Below, in pieces: positions 10,612 through 22,263 of a DNA stretch of 64,000 nucleotides. The notes under the pieces were generated by a model. The model saw only the letters and a program-made list of their open reading frames with translations. It was not told the origin of the DNA and did no database searches. The position numbers and the translations under genes are program-made. The stretch's first letter is position 1; every line of letters begins with the position of its first letter. The DNA comes from Imbricaverruca yamaguchii (lineage: Eukaryota > Arthropoda > Thecostraca > Neoverrucidae), in assembly GCA_034440575.1 (NCBI GenBank), contig JAOTOL010001598.1, positions 353,501 to 417,500 of the forward strand, given 5' to 3'.

Positions 10612-12150
10612 GTGGCCAGAGGTGTGACACACTGTACCGGACCTCGACAGCATGGTCTAGCCGGCGTGGCCAGAGGTGTGACACACAGTACCGGACCTCG
10701 ACAGCATGGTCTAGCCGGCGTGGCCAAGGTGTGACACACAGTACCGGACCTCGACAGCATGGTCTAGCCGGCGTGGCCAGAAGTGTGACACACAGCACCA
10801 GACCTCGACAGCATGGTCTAGCTGGCGTGGCCAGAGCTGTGACACACAGTACCGGACCCCGACAGCATGGTCTAGCCGGCGTGGCCAGAGGTGTGACACA
10901 CAGTACCGGACCTCGACAGCATGGTCTAGCCGGCGTGGCCAGAGGTGTGACACACAGTACCGGACCTCGACAGCATGGTCTAGCCGGCGTGGCCAGAGGT
11001 GTGACACACAGTACCGGACCTCGACAGCATGGTCTAGCCGGCGTGGCCAGAGGTGTGCACACAGTACCGGACCTCGACAGCATGGTCTAGCCGGCGTGGC
11101 CAGAGGTGTGACACACAGTACCGGACCTCGACAGCATGGTCTAGCCGGCGTGGCCAGAGGTGTGACACACAGTACCGGACCCCGACAGCATGGTCTAGCC
11201 GGCGTGGCCAGAGGTGTGACACACAGTACCGGACCTCGACAGCATGGTCTAGCCGGCGTGGCCAGAGGTGTGACACACAGTACCGGACCTCGACAGCATG
11301 GTCTAGCCGGCGTGGCCAGAGGTGTGACACACAGTACCGGACCTCGACAGCATGGTCTAGCCGGCGTGGCCAGAGGTGTGACACACAGTACCGGACCTCG
11401 ACAGCATGGTCTAGCCGGCGTGGCCAGAGGTGTGACACACAGTACCGGACCTCGACAGCATGGTCTAGCCGGCGTGGCCAGAGGTGTGACACACAGTACC
11501 GGACCTCGACAGCATGGTCTAGCCGGCGTGGCCAGAGGTGTGACACACAGTACCGGACCTCGACAGCATGGTCTAGCCGGCGTGGCCAGAGGTGTGACAC
11601 ACAGTCCGGACCTCGACAGCATGGTCTAGCCGGCGTGGCCAGGTGTGACACACAGTACCGGACCTCGACAGCATGGTCTAGCCGGCGTGGCCAGAGGTGT
11701 GACACAGTACCGGACCTCGACAGCTGTGGCAGGGTACCGGACCTCGACAGGTGGCGTGGCCAGAGGTGTGACACACAGTACCGGACCTCGACAGCATGGT
11801 CTAGCCGGCGTGGCCAGGGTCCGGACCTCGCTGGTCTGCCGGCGTGGCCGAGGTGTGACCCGTCCGGCTGCGCTGGTTGGCGTGCGCATGGTTGGCCGGC
11901 GTGGCCAGAGGTGTGACACAGTCCGGACCTCGACAGTGGTCTAGCCGGCGTGGCCAGAGGTGTGACACACAGTACCGGACCTCGACAGCATGGTCTAGCC
12001 GGCGTGGCCAGAGGTGTGACACACAGTACCGGACCTCGACAGCATGGTCTAGTCGGCGTGGCCAGAGGTGTGACACACAGTACCGGACCTCGACAGCATG
12101 GTCTAGCCGGCGTGGCCAGAGGTGTGACACACAGTACCGAACCTCGCCAA
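10612..12150. repeat. 54-bp minisatellite, about 28 copies
   Basis: Units contain GTGTGACACACAGTACCGGA, CCTCGACAGCATGGTCTAGC and CGGCGTGGCCAGAG. Most of the array is nearly identical. Units around 11700-11940 are rearranged and shortened. The period is divisible by three, so three frames on both strands stay open. Confidence 0.95.
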
Positions 12151-15060
12151 CAGCAAAGTCAGCAGTGGCAGAGCCGCCACTTCGCCATCTGTTATACTGG
12201 GCACATAGGTGTTGACTTCTGAAAGTGATTTGGGGGAGGCAAAATGCATGAAGGCGGTGGGCAGGCCGAAAGGGGAGTGGGGCACATTCCATAGGGTCCC
12301 AGGTCAAAAGTTGAAAATATTTCAGGGTGGAGGAGCAAAGCCAATATTGAAGGTCACTTGTTATCTCAAAAGCATACAGAACACCCCTAACTGAGCGGCG
12401 TGGGGAAGGTGACGAGAAGTCGCCCTGCTCGTTATGAGTTACCAATCACACTGTCTCTGACGGCATGGCATCGGTAATTCGCTTGACTAACGGTACGCCC
12501 GAACCGTTAGGCTTGTGTTTACCAGCAGAGTATTAAGCACCGAGTAAGGCTAAAATGGCGCCAAGCAAGGTAGAATGGCGCCAAGAAGGAAAATGCCGAT
12601 CATAACGAAAGTCGAGGTGCTGGCCGATCCAATGCTTCCCACATGTCGATAACAAAGAGATATGCGTATAAGCGGACTTCGCTCATTACCTACACATATA
12701 TCTGATCTGTGGCACAGAAAGGTTTCGTGAGTGCTATATGATTAGCAAAGTCTCCCTTTCCACTTCGACCACTTGGAGAGAAAATGCCGGGTAGCACATA
12801 GTCAGCACATACCGCTAGTCATGCACGCAAGGGGGAGGGCGGCCGCCCGCTGCGCCGCGCAGGGGCGTATGAACCCCGGCGGGAAGTGGGGCGGCCGGCC
12901 AGTGACGGTGCCGCTCTGCCCCACACCGCTCACGCTCGCGACCGCGAAAGGTTGCTGGTCATTGGACATTGGAGCCTCTGCCCCCTCGCCATTCCTCCGC
13001 CTATGGCAGCGGGCCACGTTCCGCAGGGCAGAGCGTGACTGTGGCTTTAGCCGGCGTCGGTCGCCGGGCGGCCATTTTGCAACAGTTGGCGGCGGACGTG
13101 GCGCGCCTCGGCAGCGCGCCACGGGACCGATCATGAGCAGGGGGAATCCCAGCTGATTTATGGGACGGTCCCCCGCCACTTGGAAGTCCCCTCTCCTCAA
13201 CTCCCCACTGAAATCCGCGATATATCCCTCAACTTTAGTATTATTCATTTAATCTTGAGTGATTTTATGGCATTATCTTAGTTATTAGTTGATATATTTT
13301 GACGTTAGCTTCCCCTACCTTTCTTGGAATTCAAATATGCATAGGTGGCTCAACACCAGGTACTAGTCACAAGAACCACCAACAATATTTTCCTTTTACT
13401 CATTTCCATCCGTTGATTCCGTGCGAAAAGTTCAATAAGAAGGAGTAATACAAACAAGTGCACATATCTATCTGGAATATCTATCTGGAAACCAAGCCCC
13501 TGCTCATGTGTGACGTTCCCTCATGGTATGAATCCAACCAGGATTCGAACTCGGTTCGACTGACGTGTCGCAATTCAGGATAATATGTTTTGGTTGTGTC
13601 AAAGGAGCAGTCAGGTTTGGAGCCCATTGTTTTGCCCATGCGAGCAGATTTCATCACCGAGGAACATGTGCGGAGTAGTCCTCTGTGCTCCGCCATGCCT
13701 CTTTCTCTTCACCGCAAGACCACGACCGGCTCCAGGTGCGACACGGACAACCGAACGGCAACGCACCGCGTCTGCGGCACGTACCGAACTCATCAACCAC
13801 GGACACAGAGTCCGCTCGCATGTCACCGGCGCCCGACCAAACAACCGCGGCGCGCTTCTGCCCGAGTCGACGTCGGCTCAGATCGCGAAAAAAACGCCCC
13901 GCGAACATGACGCGGTCGTGTTTACAAGCGCAGCACCATCGGCGCTGCGGCTGGGCCTGGCCGTCCAGCGGCGACGCCGACTGACCGCTGGCGGCAGGCG
14001 CGGCGCGCGTGCACCGGCGGCCGGCCGAGGGCGGCCCACTGTCGGCTGACCGTCGTGCCGTCCGGCCGACACAAAAACCGGCACGGCGCACGATCCGGCC
14101 CACTAATGGCGGCGGCGCCGGCCGGCCGCCTCCGCCTCCGCCTTCGCCTCCGCCGCCGCCGCCGGCGCCCTATGTAAAGAGTGGCCTGCCGGCGGCGGGC
14201 CGGCGCGCGTGGGCCGCACGCGAGCCTGCCGGCCGCGGCCCACGTCGTCGCCACATGTCGCCACATGTCGCCGCCGCCGCCGCCTCCTATCACGGCCGGC
14301 CGGCCAGCCGCCGAGGGACTGAGTCACGTCGCGATAGCACGGCGTCGCATCCCCGCGCGACGCGACGTGCACCGCCAATGACGCAGAGGTCGGCGCGGCA
14401 CCCATGCCGACGGCGTGCCGTACCTCCGGCTGGAGAAAACTACGCCGCCGCTGGCCCGACTCCGGCGTGCTCCGCCGCGACGCTGGTTGCCGCGCAGGCG
14501 GTCACTCGGCAGTCCTCGACGCCAATGGTCGCCGAGAATGCCACACTTCGAGCGCCTACTGCGATTTGAGCCACAGACCTCGTGCACGTGTGCCAGGTCA
14601 GCAGCAGAACGTGCCCCGACCACGGACACCGCGCAGTCACCGGGTAAGATCTGCACTACCAACAGCGCCCTGTTCCAGCGCAGATCATGAGAGACTCCAG
14701 CTGCTGTGTGCTGATGTTGTGTCAGGGGTGAGGACGGCATGAGACTGGTGGTACCGGCAATGAGGAATGGGGAAGGAATGAGACAATGAGGAAGAACACC
14801 GACGGCGCAGCCACACGTTAATGGTCTCGCCTTGTCCTTGCCTCTAGCTTGTCCTCAGTCACGCAATATGTACCACGACGCAGTACAACCCCGACCACGA
14901 GACTCTACCTTTCCAAATACATATGCACCTAGAAGTTACCAAGTAATTGTTAGTTGTTTTACTGGTAAGACCAGCCACCTACTGTCTCTTCCTGATCCTG
15001 CCCAGCTGCACTCGCAGGTGGCTGTGAACCCCTGATTTGATTCTCTAGTTGACCCCCTCA
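12151..15060. other. Unassigned region downstream of the cic exon, probably cic intron
   Basis: No next cic exon is visible: no HMG box, and no sequence like the basic Cys-rich motif that precedes it in CIC. CpG- and GGC-rich parts lie at 12840-13130 and 13900-14300. As the exon donor points this way, the stretch is inferred to be intron. Confidence 0.5.
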
Positions 15061-15096
15061 TCCCCCCTCAGCTCCCTCCGCCGACCATCGGCAGGT

Positions 15097-15102
15097 ACTC
15101 AC
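15097..15102 (-). promoter_or_regulatory. splice donor of the cic exon
   Basis: On the minus strand the coding frame reaches GAC G and is followed by GTGAGT, a full consensus 5' splice site. Read-through gives only nine more residues before a stop, as expected for intron sequence. Confidence 0.85.
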
Positions 15103-17281
15103 CGTCGGCGCCGAAGATGATGTCCTCGCGCTTGAGGTCGTCGTCGCTCTCGTACTCGACGTAGGGCGCGCGGCGCAGCTCGTCGCTGCCCGACGAGGGC
15201 GCCGTCGAGCCCGACTGGCCAGAGATGGGCGTGACGGGCGTGGTGCCGGGCGGCGTCACCTGGGCGGCGGCCGCCAGGTGGGCGCCGACCGCCGCCGACT
15301 CGCCCAGCTCCGTCAGCTCCTCGAACCAAGGCGGCTGGATGATGCGCAGCGCCGGCCGCGCGTACCACCGCTCGACAGGCCCCTCGGCCGAGAAGATCTT
15401 GACGCGGAACTGCAGCGCCGCCCGGTTCACCGACGTCACCATGCCCTCGAGGAAGACCATCTTGTCGGCGTCGACGCGCACCGCCACGCGCGCCGTGGCG
15501 GTCACCTGCGCCGCCAGCGGCGCCGCGTCGACGATCACGTCGCACCGGCCCGCCTCCACCACGTTCGAGTAGATGAACGGCTGCTGGTGGCCGTCGAACA
15601 GCACCGACACGTCGCACGTGCGGTGCACGGCCTTGATCACGCCGGGCAGGTAGAAGTTCTCGCGCTTGGCCAGCACGCGCTGGCCGCGCCACTCGGCCAG
15701 CGCCAGCGGCGGCCGCGAGGCGGCCGCGTGCGGGCTGAGCAGCAGGCCGGCCGGCTTCGCGTCGCCGGCGGACGCGCGCAGCTTGGCGTCCGACTTGACG
15801 AGCGGCAGCGGCACCGTCTGCGGCGGCCGCTGCTGCGCCAGCTTGGGCAGCAGCGGGTCGGCGGCCGGCCGCGTGTCGATGCTGCGCGACATCTCCAGGA
15901 TGCGGCGCGTCTCGGCCAGCCGCTGCTGCTCGTCGGCGCGTGAGTCGCGCACCGCCGGCTTGGCGGACGCCGGCCGCGGCCCGGCGTCCACGCACACGGT
16001 CGGGTAGTGGTCGGCACGGCCCGGCGCCGGCTTCGTCTCCGGGATGTGGATCTGCACGGGCACCAGCGACGACTGTGGCGGCGGTGGCGCGTGGTGCGGC
16101 GGCGACGCCAGCGGCGTCGGCTCGGCCGGCGGCGGCGTCTCGTCGGCGCCGCGGCGCAGTGCCGCCCGCAGGTCCTGGCCGCACCGCTGCGGAGACCGGT
16201 AGGGCACGCCGACCGAGTCGGCCGACAGCGTGTAGGTGGCCGGCTGGACGCGCGCAGTGTTGCCACTCAGTTCGCTGCCGCTCGAGAAGATGACGTAGGT
16301 GGGGCTGCTCACCGTCTGCAGTAGCGGCTGCTGCTGTTGCTGGTGTCGTTGCTGCTGGTGCTGTTGGTGCTGCTGCTGGTGGTGCTGCTGGTGCGGAGGT
16401 GGCGGCTGCTGTGGGACGCTCGCCGACGCCAGGCGTGAGGGCGGCGGCGGCGGGGCAGGGGATGACACGGTCACCATGCCAACCGGCGGCGATGCCAGCG
16501 GCGAGGCAAGAGGTGACGCGAGCGGCGACGAGTGCAGCGACCGCTGCTGCGGCTGCCGCGCACACTGCGGCTGAGGATGCTGCGACGGCTGCGGCTGCTG
16601 ATACGACTGCGGCGACTGATGCGACTGGTGCTGCTGTTGCGCCTGTGTCTGCTGTTGTTGTGCCTGTTGCAACTGCTGTTGTATATGTGGCTTAAGCTGA
16701 TGCTGCTGCTGCCAGCGAGCTGGCGCAGCGGACGGCGTGACGGAGGGCGAGGCGTCGCGCTCAGCCGAGCCGTCGTGCTGCATCTCCAGCTCAGCCGGGT
16801 CGAACTTGCGCTTCTTGGGCAGCAGTCGGCGCACGTCATGTACGGGCCGGGCAGGCTCGACGGCCGGCGCTGCCGGGGGCTGGACGGAGGGCGGCGCCGC
16901 CGCTGCTAGCGGTGGCGGCGGTGGCGGCGGTGCGGAGTCGCCGCTCTTGGCCGGTGCGGCGTCGGCGGCGCCGGGCGGGGCCAGTGGCGGACGGATAGCT
17001 GGCGAGCCGCTGCCGCCGTTCCTGAGCGCCGCCGCCGGCGGTGGCGGCGGTGGCGGTGGCGGTGGCGGCGGTGGCGGCGGAGGGTCGCGCGTTGCTGGCG
17101 CCGGTCGGCTGTCGCCGCGGCCCATCACCTTGGCCAGCTTGCCGGCGCGCTTGCTGTCGGGCTCCGAGCAATGGTCGGCCGCCGCGGACGCGGAGGAGGA
17201 GGCAGCGGCGGCCGGCGTCGCCTCCTCCAGTCGGCGCTTGCCGCGCGCCTTTGGCGAGGCGGACGCCCTCTTCTTGGGCAT
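15103..17281 (-). CDS. cic: capicua long isoform, first coding exon (partial gene)
   Basis: Capicua is a nuclear HMG-box repressor acting downstream of receptor tyrosine kinase signalling. This exon encodes about 726 residues of the long-isoform N-terminus. An in-frame TGA lies at 17311-17309, upstream of the ATG at 17281, which supports the start. Seen in order: a basic N-terminus (KKRASASPKARGKRR), a run of 17 Pro at residues 67-83, a second Pro run near 119-125, an NLS-like PKKRKFD near 156, a Gln/His-rich stretch at about 192-240 and another at 299-319, then a conserved block at about 531-655. That block (QRVLAKR, FLPGVIKAVHR, DVIVDA, FLEGMVTSV, WYARPALRIIQPPW) matches DUF4819 of animal CIC-L as I know it. 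The exon ends at GAC-G followed by GTGAGT (15102-15097), a consensus donor, in phase 1. The HMG box and C1 motif lie on other exons that I cannot find in the window. A weak acceptor-like CAG (17326-17324) may mark the exon's 5' edge. Confidence 0.9.
16320..16720 (-). repeat. CAG/CAA/CAC-rich polyglutamine-coding tract in cic
   Basis: On the minus strand this stretch is rich in CAG, CAA and CAC codons encoding interrupted Gln/His runs in the cic exon. It is not a pure triplet array, since CAA, CAC, TCG and CCG codons break it up. A separate GGC/GGT run at about 17031-17085 encodes the proline run. Confidence 0.8.
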
Positions 17282-17311
17282 GACTAGCGGCTGGTTGACA
17301 CGGATGGTTCA

Positions 17312-18044
17312 CATGAAGCGTTCCTGCGGACACACCGTTGGATATTCAGCACCAGCACGTCGACTACGTGCAGTCGTCACAAGCAGCAAGAACGGCCTCA
17401 TCGGAATGCCAAATCGGGTGCGAATGGCAGACGTCGCTCCTGCCAGCGTCCAATAACCGTACTGTGAGCCATGCACACAAAGCAGTTGGAGCGATATGGG
17501 GCAGGACTCACAGTGACTATCCACACGCCACGACGTTTACGATACCGGCCCACGCTCGAGGACCGCAGACATATCTTCCGATACACTGCTGAGACCTAGA
17601 TTCGAATGAGGGCTGTACAACAGCCACGTGTTTTCTCAAGGTGTGAATACAGGCCCAGACGTGGTATCGGGCAGGGCCTGAATGACTAGCCTTACTTTGC
17701 AGTACAGCTGCTCCGAGCGCCGCAGCGGCTACAGGATCGGCCGACCGCGGGGTGCTGGAACCTGAAGTACCCCTGGACCTGCAGTGCTGCCCGACCACCC
17801 TGCTCCGCTGAACGCGCCACAGCCTGACCGAGGGGTGCTGGCACCTGAAGTACCCCTCGACCCGCAGTGCTGCCCGACCACCCTGTTCCACCGAACACGC
17901 CACGTTGCATTGCAGCGCATAATGAGCACTCAAGGTTGGGTGCACATATCATTTCTGGCGGCACAGAGCACGACTGGAAGCCGCCCCGCCCCACACACGT
18001 GCAGCCGGCCGGCCGGACAGGGGATCGGCTGGGTCGAGCGGCGG
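17312..18044. other. Sequence upstream of cic exon, unassigned
   Basis: May hold the 5' UTR and promoter of the cic long isoform, but no TATA box or initiator can be argued for. At 17755-17890 a 62-bp block is imperfectly duplicated (GGGGTGCTGG, CCTGAAGTACCCCT, GTGCTGCCCGACCACCCTG). Confidence 0.4.
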
Positions 18045-18530
18045 GCCTCGCCACGGTGACGACAGCTCGGGCTGAGAGCCGGGGAGGGGAGGGGATGGGG
18101 CTGGGCCGAGCGGCGGGCCTCGCCACGGTGACGACAGCTCGGGCTGAGAGCCGGGGAGGGGAGGGGATGGGGCTGGGCCGAGCGGCGGGCCTCGCCACGG
18201 TGACGACAGCTCGGGCTGAGAGCCAGGGAGGGAGGGGAGGGGATGGGGCTGGGCCGAGCGGCGGGCCTCGCCACGGTGACGACAGCTTGGGCTGAGAGCC
18301 GGGGAGGGGAGGGGATGGGCTGGGCTGGGCCGAGCGGCGGGCCTCGCCACGGTGACGACAGCTCGGGCTGAGAGCCGGGGAGGGGAGGGGATGGGGCTGG
18401 GCCGAGCGGCGGGCCTCGCCACGGTGACGACAGCTCGGGCCGGGAGCCGGGGAGGGAAGGGGAGGGGAGGGGATGGGGCTGGGCCGAGCGGCGGGCCTCG
18501 CCACGGTGACGACAGCTCGGGCCGGGAGGG
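18045..18530. repeat. 72-bp minisatellite
   Basis: Units contain CCACGGTGACGACAGCTCGG, GCTGAGAGCCGGGGAGGGGA and GGGCTGGGCCGAGCGGCGGG, about 7 copies, counted at 18051, 18123 and 18195. Some units have extra GGGAGG. Confidence 0.9.
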
Positions 18531-18534
18531 GAGG

Positions 18535-18760
18535 GAGGGAGTGGAGTGAAGAGAATGGGAGATGGAGGGGAGGGGATGGAGCTGAGGGGAGGGAGCTGAG
18601 GGGAGGGAGCTGAGGGGAGGGAGCTGAGGGGAGGAAGCTGAGGGGATGGAGCTGAGGAGATTGAGCGGAGGGGAGGGAGCTGAGGAGGGAGCTGAGGGGG
18701 GAGCGCAGGGGAGGGAACAGAGGAGAGGGATGGTAAGGGAGGGAGCGGAGGAGAGAGGAG
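18535..18760. repeat. Purine-rich 14-bp repeat
   Basis: Imperfect GGGGAGGGAGCTGA units on an almost pure A/G strand. Confidence 0.85.
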
Positions 18761-18914
18761 CGGCGGCCTCGCCGCGGTGACGACAGCTCAGGCTGACCGC
18801 TGGCCCTCCCCCACCTCATCGCCACGGTCCGGCTAGCTCTGAGTCAACAAAGAGTAGGCGGCCGGCGGCGCTGTGGCCTCTCACAGTACTCAGGGGCCGG
18901 TCCACTTGGAACAC

Positions 18915-19095
18915 TCCCTCTACTCTCCGCACAGCAAATTCAGCTTCTCCCCACTCACGACATAGCAAAGACCGACTACTCCCTCCACTCCCCACACAGC
19001 AAATTCCGCTTCTTCCCACTCACGACCCAGCAAAGGCCCGCTACTCCCTCCACTCCCCACACAGCAAATTCCGCTTCTCTCCACTCACCCCTCCG
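18915..19095. repeat. About 65-bp tandem repeat, 3 copies
   Basis: CTACTCCCTCCACTCC, CACACAGCAAATTCCGCTTC and CCCACTCACGACCCAGCAAA recur. Confidence 0.8.
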
Positions 19096-19307
19096 CTCTT
19101 CATACAGTAGACCCGCTACTCCTGGCTCTCCGACACGCCATATGTTAAGAGTGCCAACCGTTGGCGGACATTCGCGACCTGCTGCCGGTTCAGCAAGCCA
19201 CCACTACGAAACGCCACAAGTCTGCTGCTGGTGCCTGCACCACCGGCAGGTGGCGCGGCGCCTCCCGATCACCCCGGGTACAAGAGTGCGGCCAACTGAA
19301 CGCCGCG

Positions 19308-19470
19308 GCACCAGCGCAGCCAGCTCAGCACCGCGTGCCACACCGTACGGTACCAGCGCAGCCAGCTCAGCACCGCGTGCTATACCGTACGGTACATACC
19401 AGCAGTGAGCTCAGCACCGCGAGCCACACCGTACGGTGCCAGCGCAGTGAGCTCAGCACCGCCTGCCACG
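19308..19470. repeat. About 40-bp repeat with an internal palindrome
   Basis: Four units of GCCAGCTCAGCACCGCGTGC followed by CACACCGTACGGTACCAGC. The units contain the palindrome ACCGTACGGT. Confidence 0.8.
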
Positions 19471-19658
19471 CGGCGGGGTCCGGCCGGGGCCAGTGCCGCT
19501 CGGGCCAGTGCAGGCGGCCGGAGCTGGCCCGGCGGCAAGGTCAGACACGACTTTTTACCGGCGACGTGACGGCGCCGTGCCGGCGTCGCCGGCCTGACCG
19601 GTGCGGCCTGAGCCCGAGACCCAGCCGTCACCCGATCAGTCACGCAAACAAGTGTGGC

Positions 19659-19781
19659 ACGCCAGAGGTGCGGCGTTCGATTCCCCGCGATGCCCGCCCT
19701 TCCTGCCGTGAGAGGCAGGTGACGCCATACGGCCTCTGAGTGCGCTGAGTGCGTCGTAAAGCCACAATTCAATCCAACGAG
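19659..19781 (+). mobile_element. 5'-truncated SINE, 11-bp TSD
   Basis: ACAAGTGTGGC occurs at 19648-19658 and 19782-19792. The insert starts inside the tRNA-like head (GCGTTCGATTCCCC is box B-like), then has the core GCCGTGAGAGGCAGGTGACG and GAGTGCGTCGTAAAGCC. Confidence 0.8.
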
Positions 19782-19792
19782 ACAAGTGTGGC

Positions 19793-22216
19793 TTGACTTG
19801 CGGCCACAGTGACGGACCGAGTTGCAGCAGCTCACCTTCAACACACAACGCACACCGTATCCGAACGAGACGCACGCCAAGGCTGGACAGCAGACGCGCA
19901 GGCACGCATGGGTGGCGTCAAGGGGGACTGGCGGGGCGACGGGTCCCGCACCCAAAACTTCGCAGGGTTTAGCATTACGCCTATGGGCATTGTTAGAAAA
20001 ATGAGCCCCGAAACGACCACGCCCCCACCCATACTATGCAAAGTCCGTGAGGCCGCTGAAGCAGGCGAGTGATCGCGAAATACAGCACATCTAGAATATA
20101 TCGGATCCGGATATCGAGTCTGCTTGCCGCCCAGACGACCGGAAGGCAATCACAGGGAAAGAGCCGGCCGGACGTGTAGTGGCTACAGACGGCCGGTCCT
20201 GTTCAGGCCGATATCGCGCGCCAGCCCCAGGTCTGCTTCGTCGACGGCAAGCGCGGCGGCCGGACGACCAGCCACTCGACACAACGTGCAGGGCGCATGC
20301 GCAGGACCTTGCCGCCTTCGCGGAGCGCCCACACTCGGCGTGGACCCGCGGAACAATGGATAATTAGCGGCAGCTCGTCCCGATCAATGCTCGCGCCGCG
20401 CCGGTCGCACCCTGCCCTGACCCGGCACCGCCGGCAGAACCAGGTCAGAGGTCGCGTGCGGCGCATGCGCGCCGGCCCGGCCGGCCCGGATGAGCTTTCC
20501 CGGCGACGGCTGGCCTTGGCGTGGTGTGCCGGTCTGGCCGCCACGGCGAGGAAGCGGGCCGCCGGCCGCCGCAGTCAGCTGATCGGGCCGCCGCCGCCGC
20601 CCGGCCGCTCCCCGCGCGCCCCACGCCGTTCGCGCCAACCGGCCGCCGCTCGCCGACCAGTCTGACACGTCAGAAGGCGCTCCCGCCGCCGACCCGCCGG
20701 CGCCTCGGCCATGGCGCCCGGTGAGGGGGCCGCCGGCAGCCCTTCCCAGCTTCCACGCAGCTCGCCAGCGCCGCAGACCACGGCAAACCACAGCCCGGTG
20801 TTGTCAAACCACAGCAACGACAAGCAGTTGCAGCCACTTCAGAGAAACCGCGACAGACTGAGACACCAAACGACGTCAGCTTCGCCATAGATCAAAGGGG
20901 GTGGGGGAACTGCACATTTATGGATGCGATATGCCACTTGCATGCGAGATATTCACGAGGCTTCCCACAGAGGGCTGCGCGCTCTACATGTTATCGTCGC
21001 GCTGGGCCGGCCAATCATCCTACCACGCATTGGACAAACGGCTCCAGTCGCGGCAACCACCCAGAAGCCGCCACCAGCCAGAGGATCGACTTGACAACAT
21101 CACAATTGCAGGGAGATACCGCTACCCCTGGGCGCAAGGGGACCCGGAAACCCCGTGCGAGCGAAACGGCACGACAGCACGTGTCGGCACAACACTTACA
21201 CGACTGCAGCTGACAACTGTACAAGTACGATGAGTCGATCCATGGCACTGTGGCCATCCGAGGAGCGGCGAGGGGCACTGCGCTCTCCCGCTCTCCCACG
21301 TAGAAGAGTGGTGGCGAGTAGCTCCAGCCTACCCCATTCCGACAGCTGCTGTACACTCTCTGACATCGTTCCCCGCACGGCGGGCTGAGCGCATCGATCC
21401 GGGGCGGACGCAAAATCGTTGGAAGACACGTAAGTGCACAAAAATGCAGTCTCAACCAGGAGCAAGGTGTCAGATCGAGATGACTGCGCTAAAAATATAT
21501 GCGTCTGTGACGTATGTGTCAAATGACTTTGCTATCCTGTAAAGGACTAGTCATCGTCCGCAGACATTAACAACGTCCTAACACCAAACACGTCCTGCGT
21601 GAATAACGTCCCGGCAGGAGCAAACCGCAACGCAGCCCGGGAATGGAAACGAGCTGCATACCTGTCTGGCACCCACTGGCATGTCAGACAATGTACGTGA
21701 AATGACCTTCAGGAGCGCGCTCAGCGTACCACGTCAAAAATCAGCTGGTCTGCCGGCGGGCGGAGTTCCCGAGCCCCGGTCCGCCCGCGGTCGGCGGCGG
21801 CGGCGGCCGACCGGGCGCCCGTGACGGCCACACGAAAATAACGCACCGATACCCGACAACCTGCCCTCTGGCCTCCCTGCAACCGCCACCGGGGAGCGAG
21901 GCGAGGCGGCACGAGACGACGCGACTCGCCTGCCACCACGACCCACGGACGGCTCACTGCAATTTGTGTAGCGCACGGAAGGGGAGAGTCTACAAATAGG
22001 CGTCAACCTACATTAAAAAATACTTACGGTATCTTTTACTTACTATCTGAACGGACTGACATTTTTTCCACCGGAACTCAAGTCGCATACATTACAGATT
22101 GCATTTCCCTCTGTCATGGATGACCTTACCTGCTTACATCAAGAAGCAGTAAGGTACGCCCGTGAAGAAAATAGTGTGATTTTTCTTGCATTTTATTCCG
22201 TGAAGGGACCCCCTCC
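19793..22216. other. Unassigned sequence
   Basis: GC-rich to about 20880, then mixed. No domain, RNA gene or transposon was recognised. Confidence 0.45.
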
Positions 22217-22263
22217 CCTCCAAGCACACGACCTGCTTCGCCCGCTGTCGGCCTGCTTGGAGG
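22217..22263. repeat. 10-bp inverted repeat
   Basis: CCTCCAAGCA (22217-22226) pairs with TGCTTGGAGG (22254-22263), with a 27-nt loop. Confidence 0.7.

Noticed and set aside
10586..12445. Long open frames on both strands across the 54-bp array
   Set aside because: The period is divisible by three and the unit lacks stops in several frames. No start context, splice sites or conserved domain.
13530..13600. tRNA-like box B (AGTTCGAATCC) on the minus strand
   Set aside because: No box A at proper spacing, no cloverleaf and no SINE core nearby.
15099..16565. A 488-codon minus-strand frame overlapping the cic exon
   Set aside because: It is a shifted frame of the GC-rich cic exon, giving Ala/Arg-rich peptide with no homology. 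The cic frame has the conserved block.
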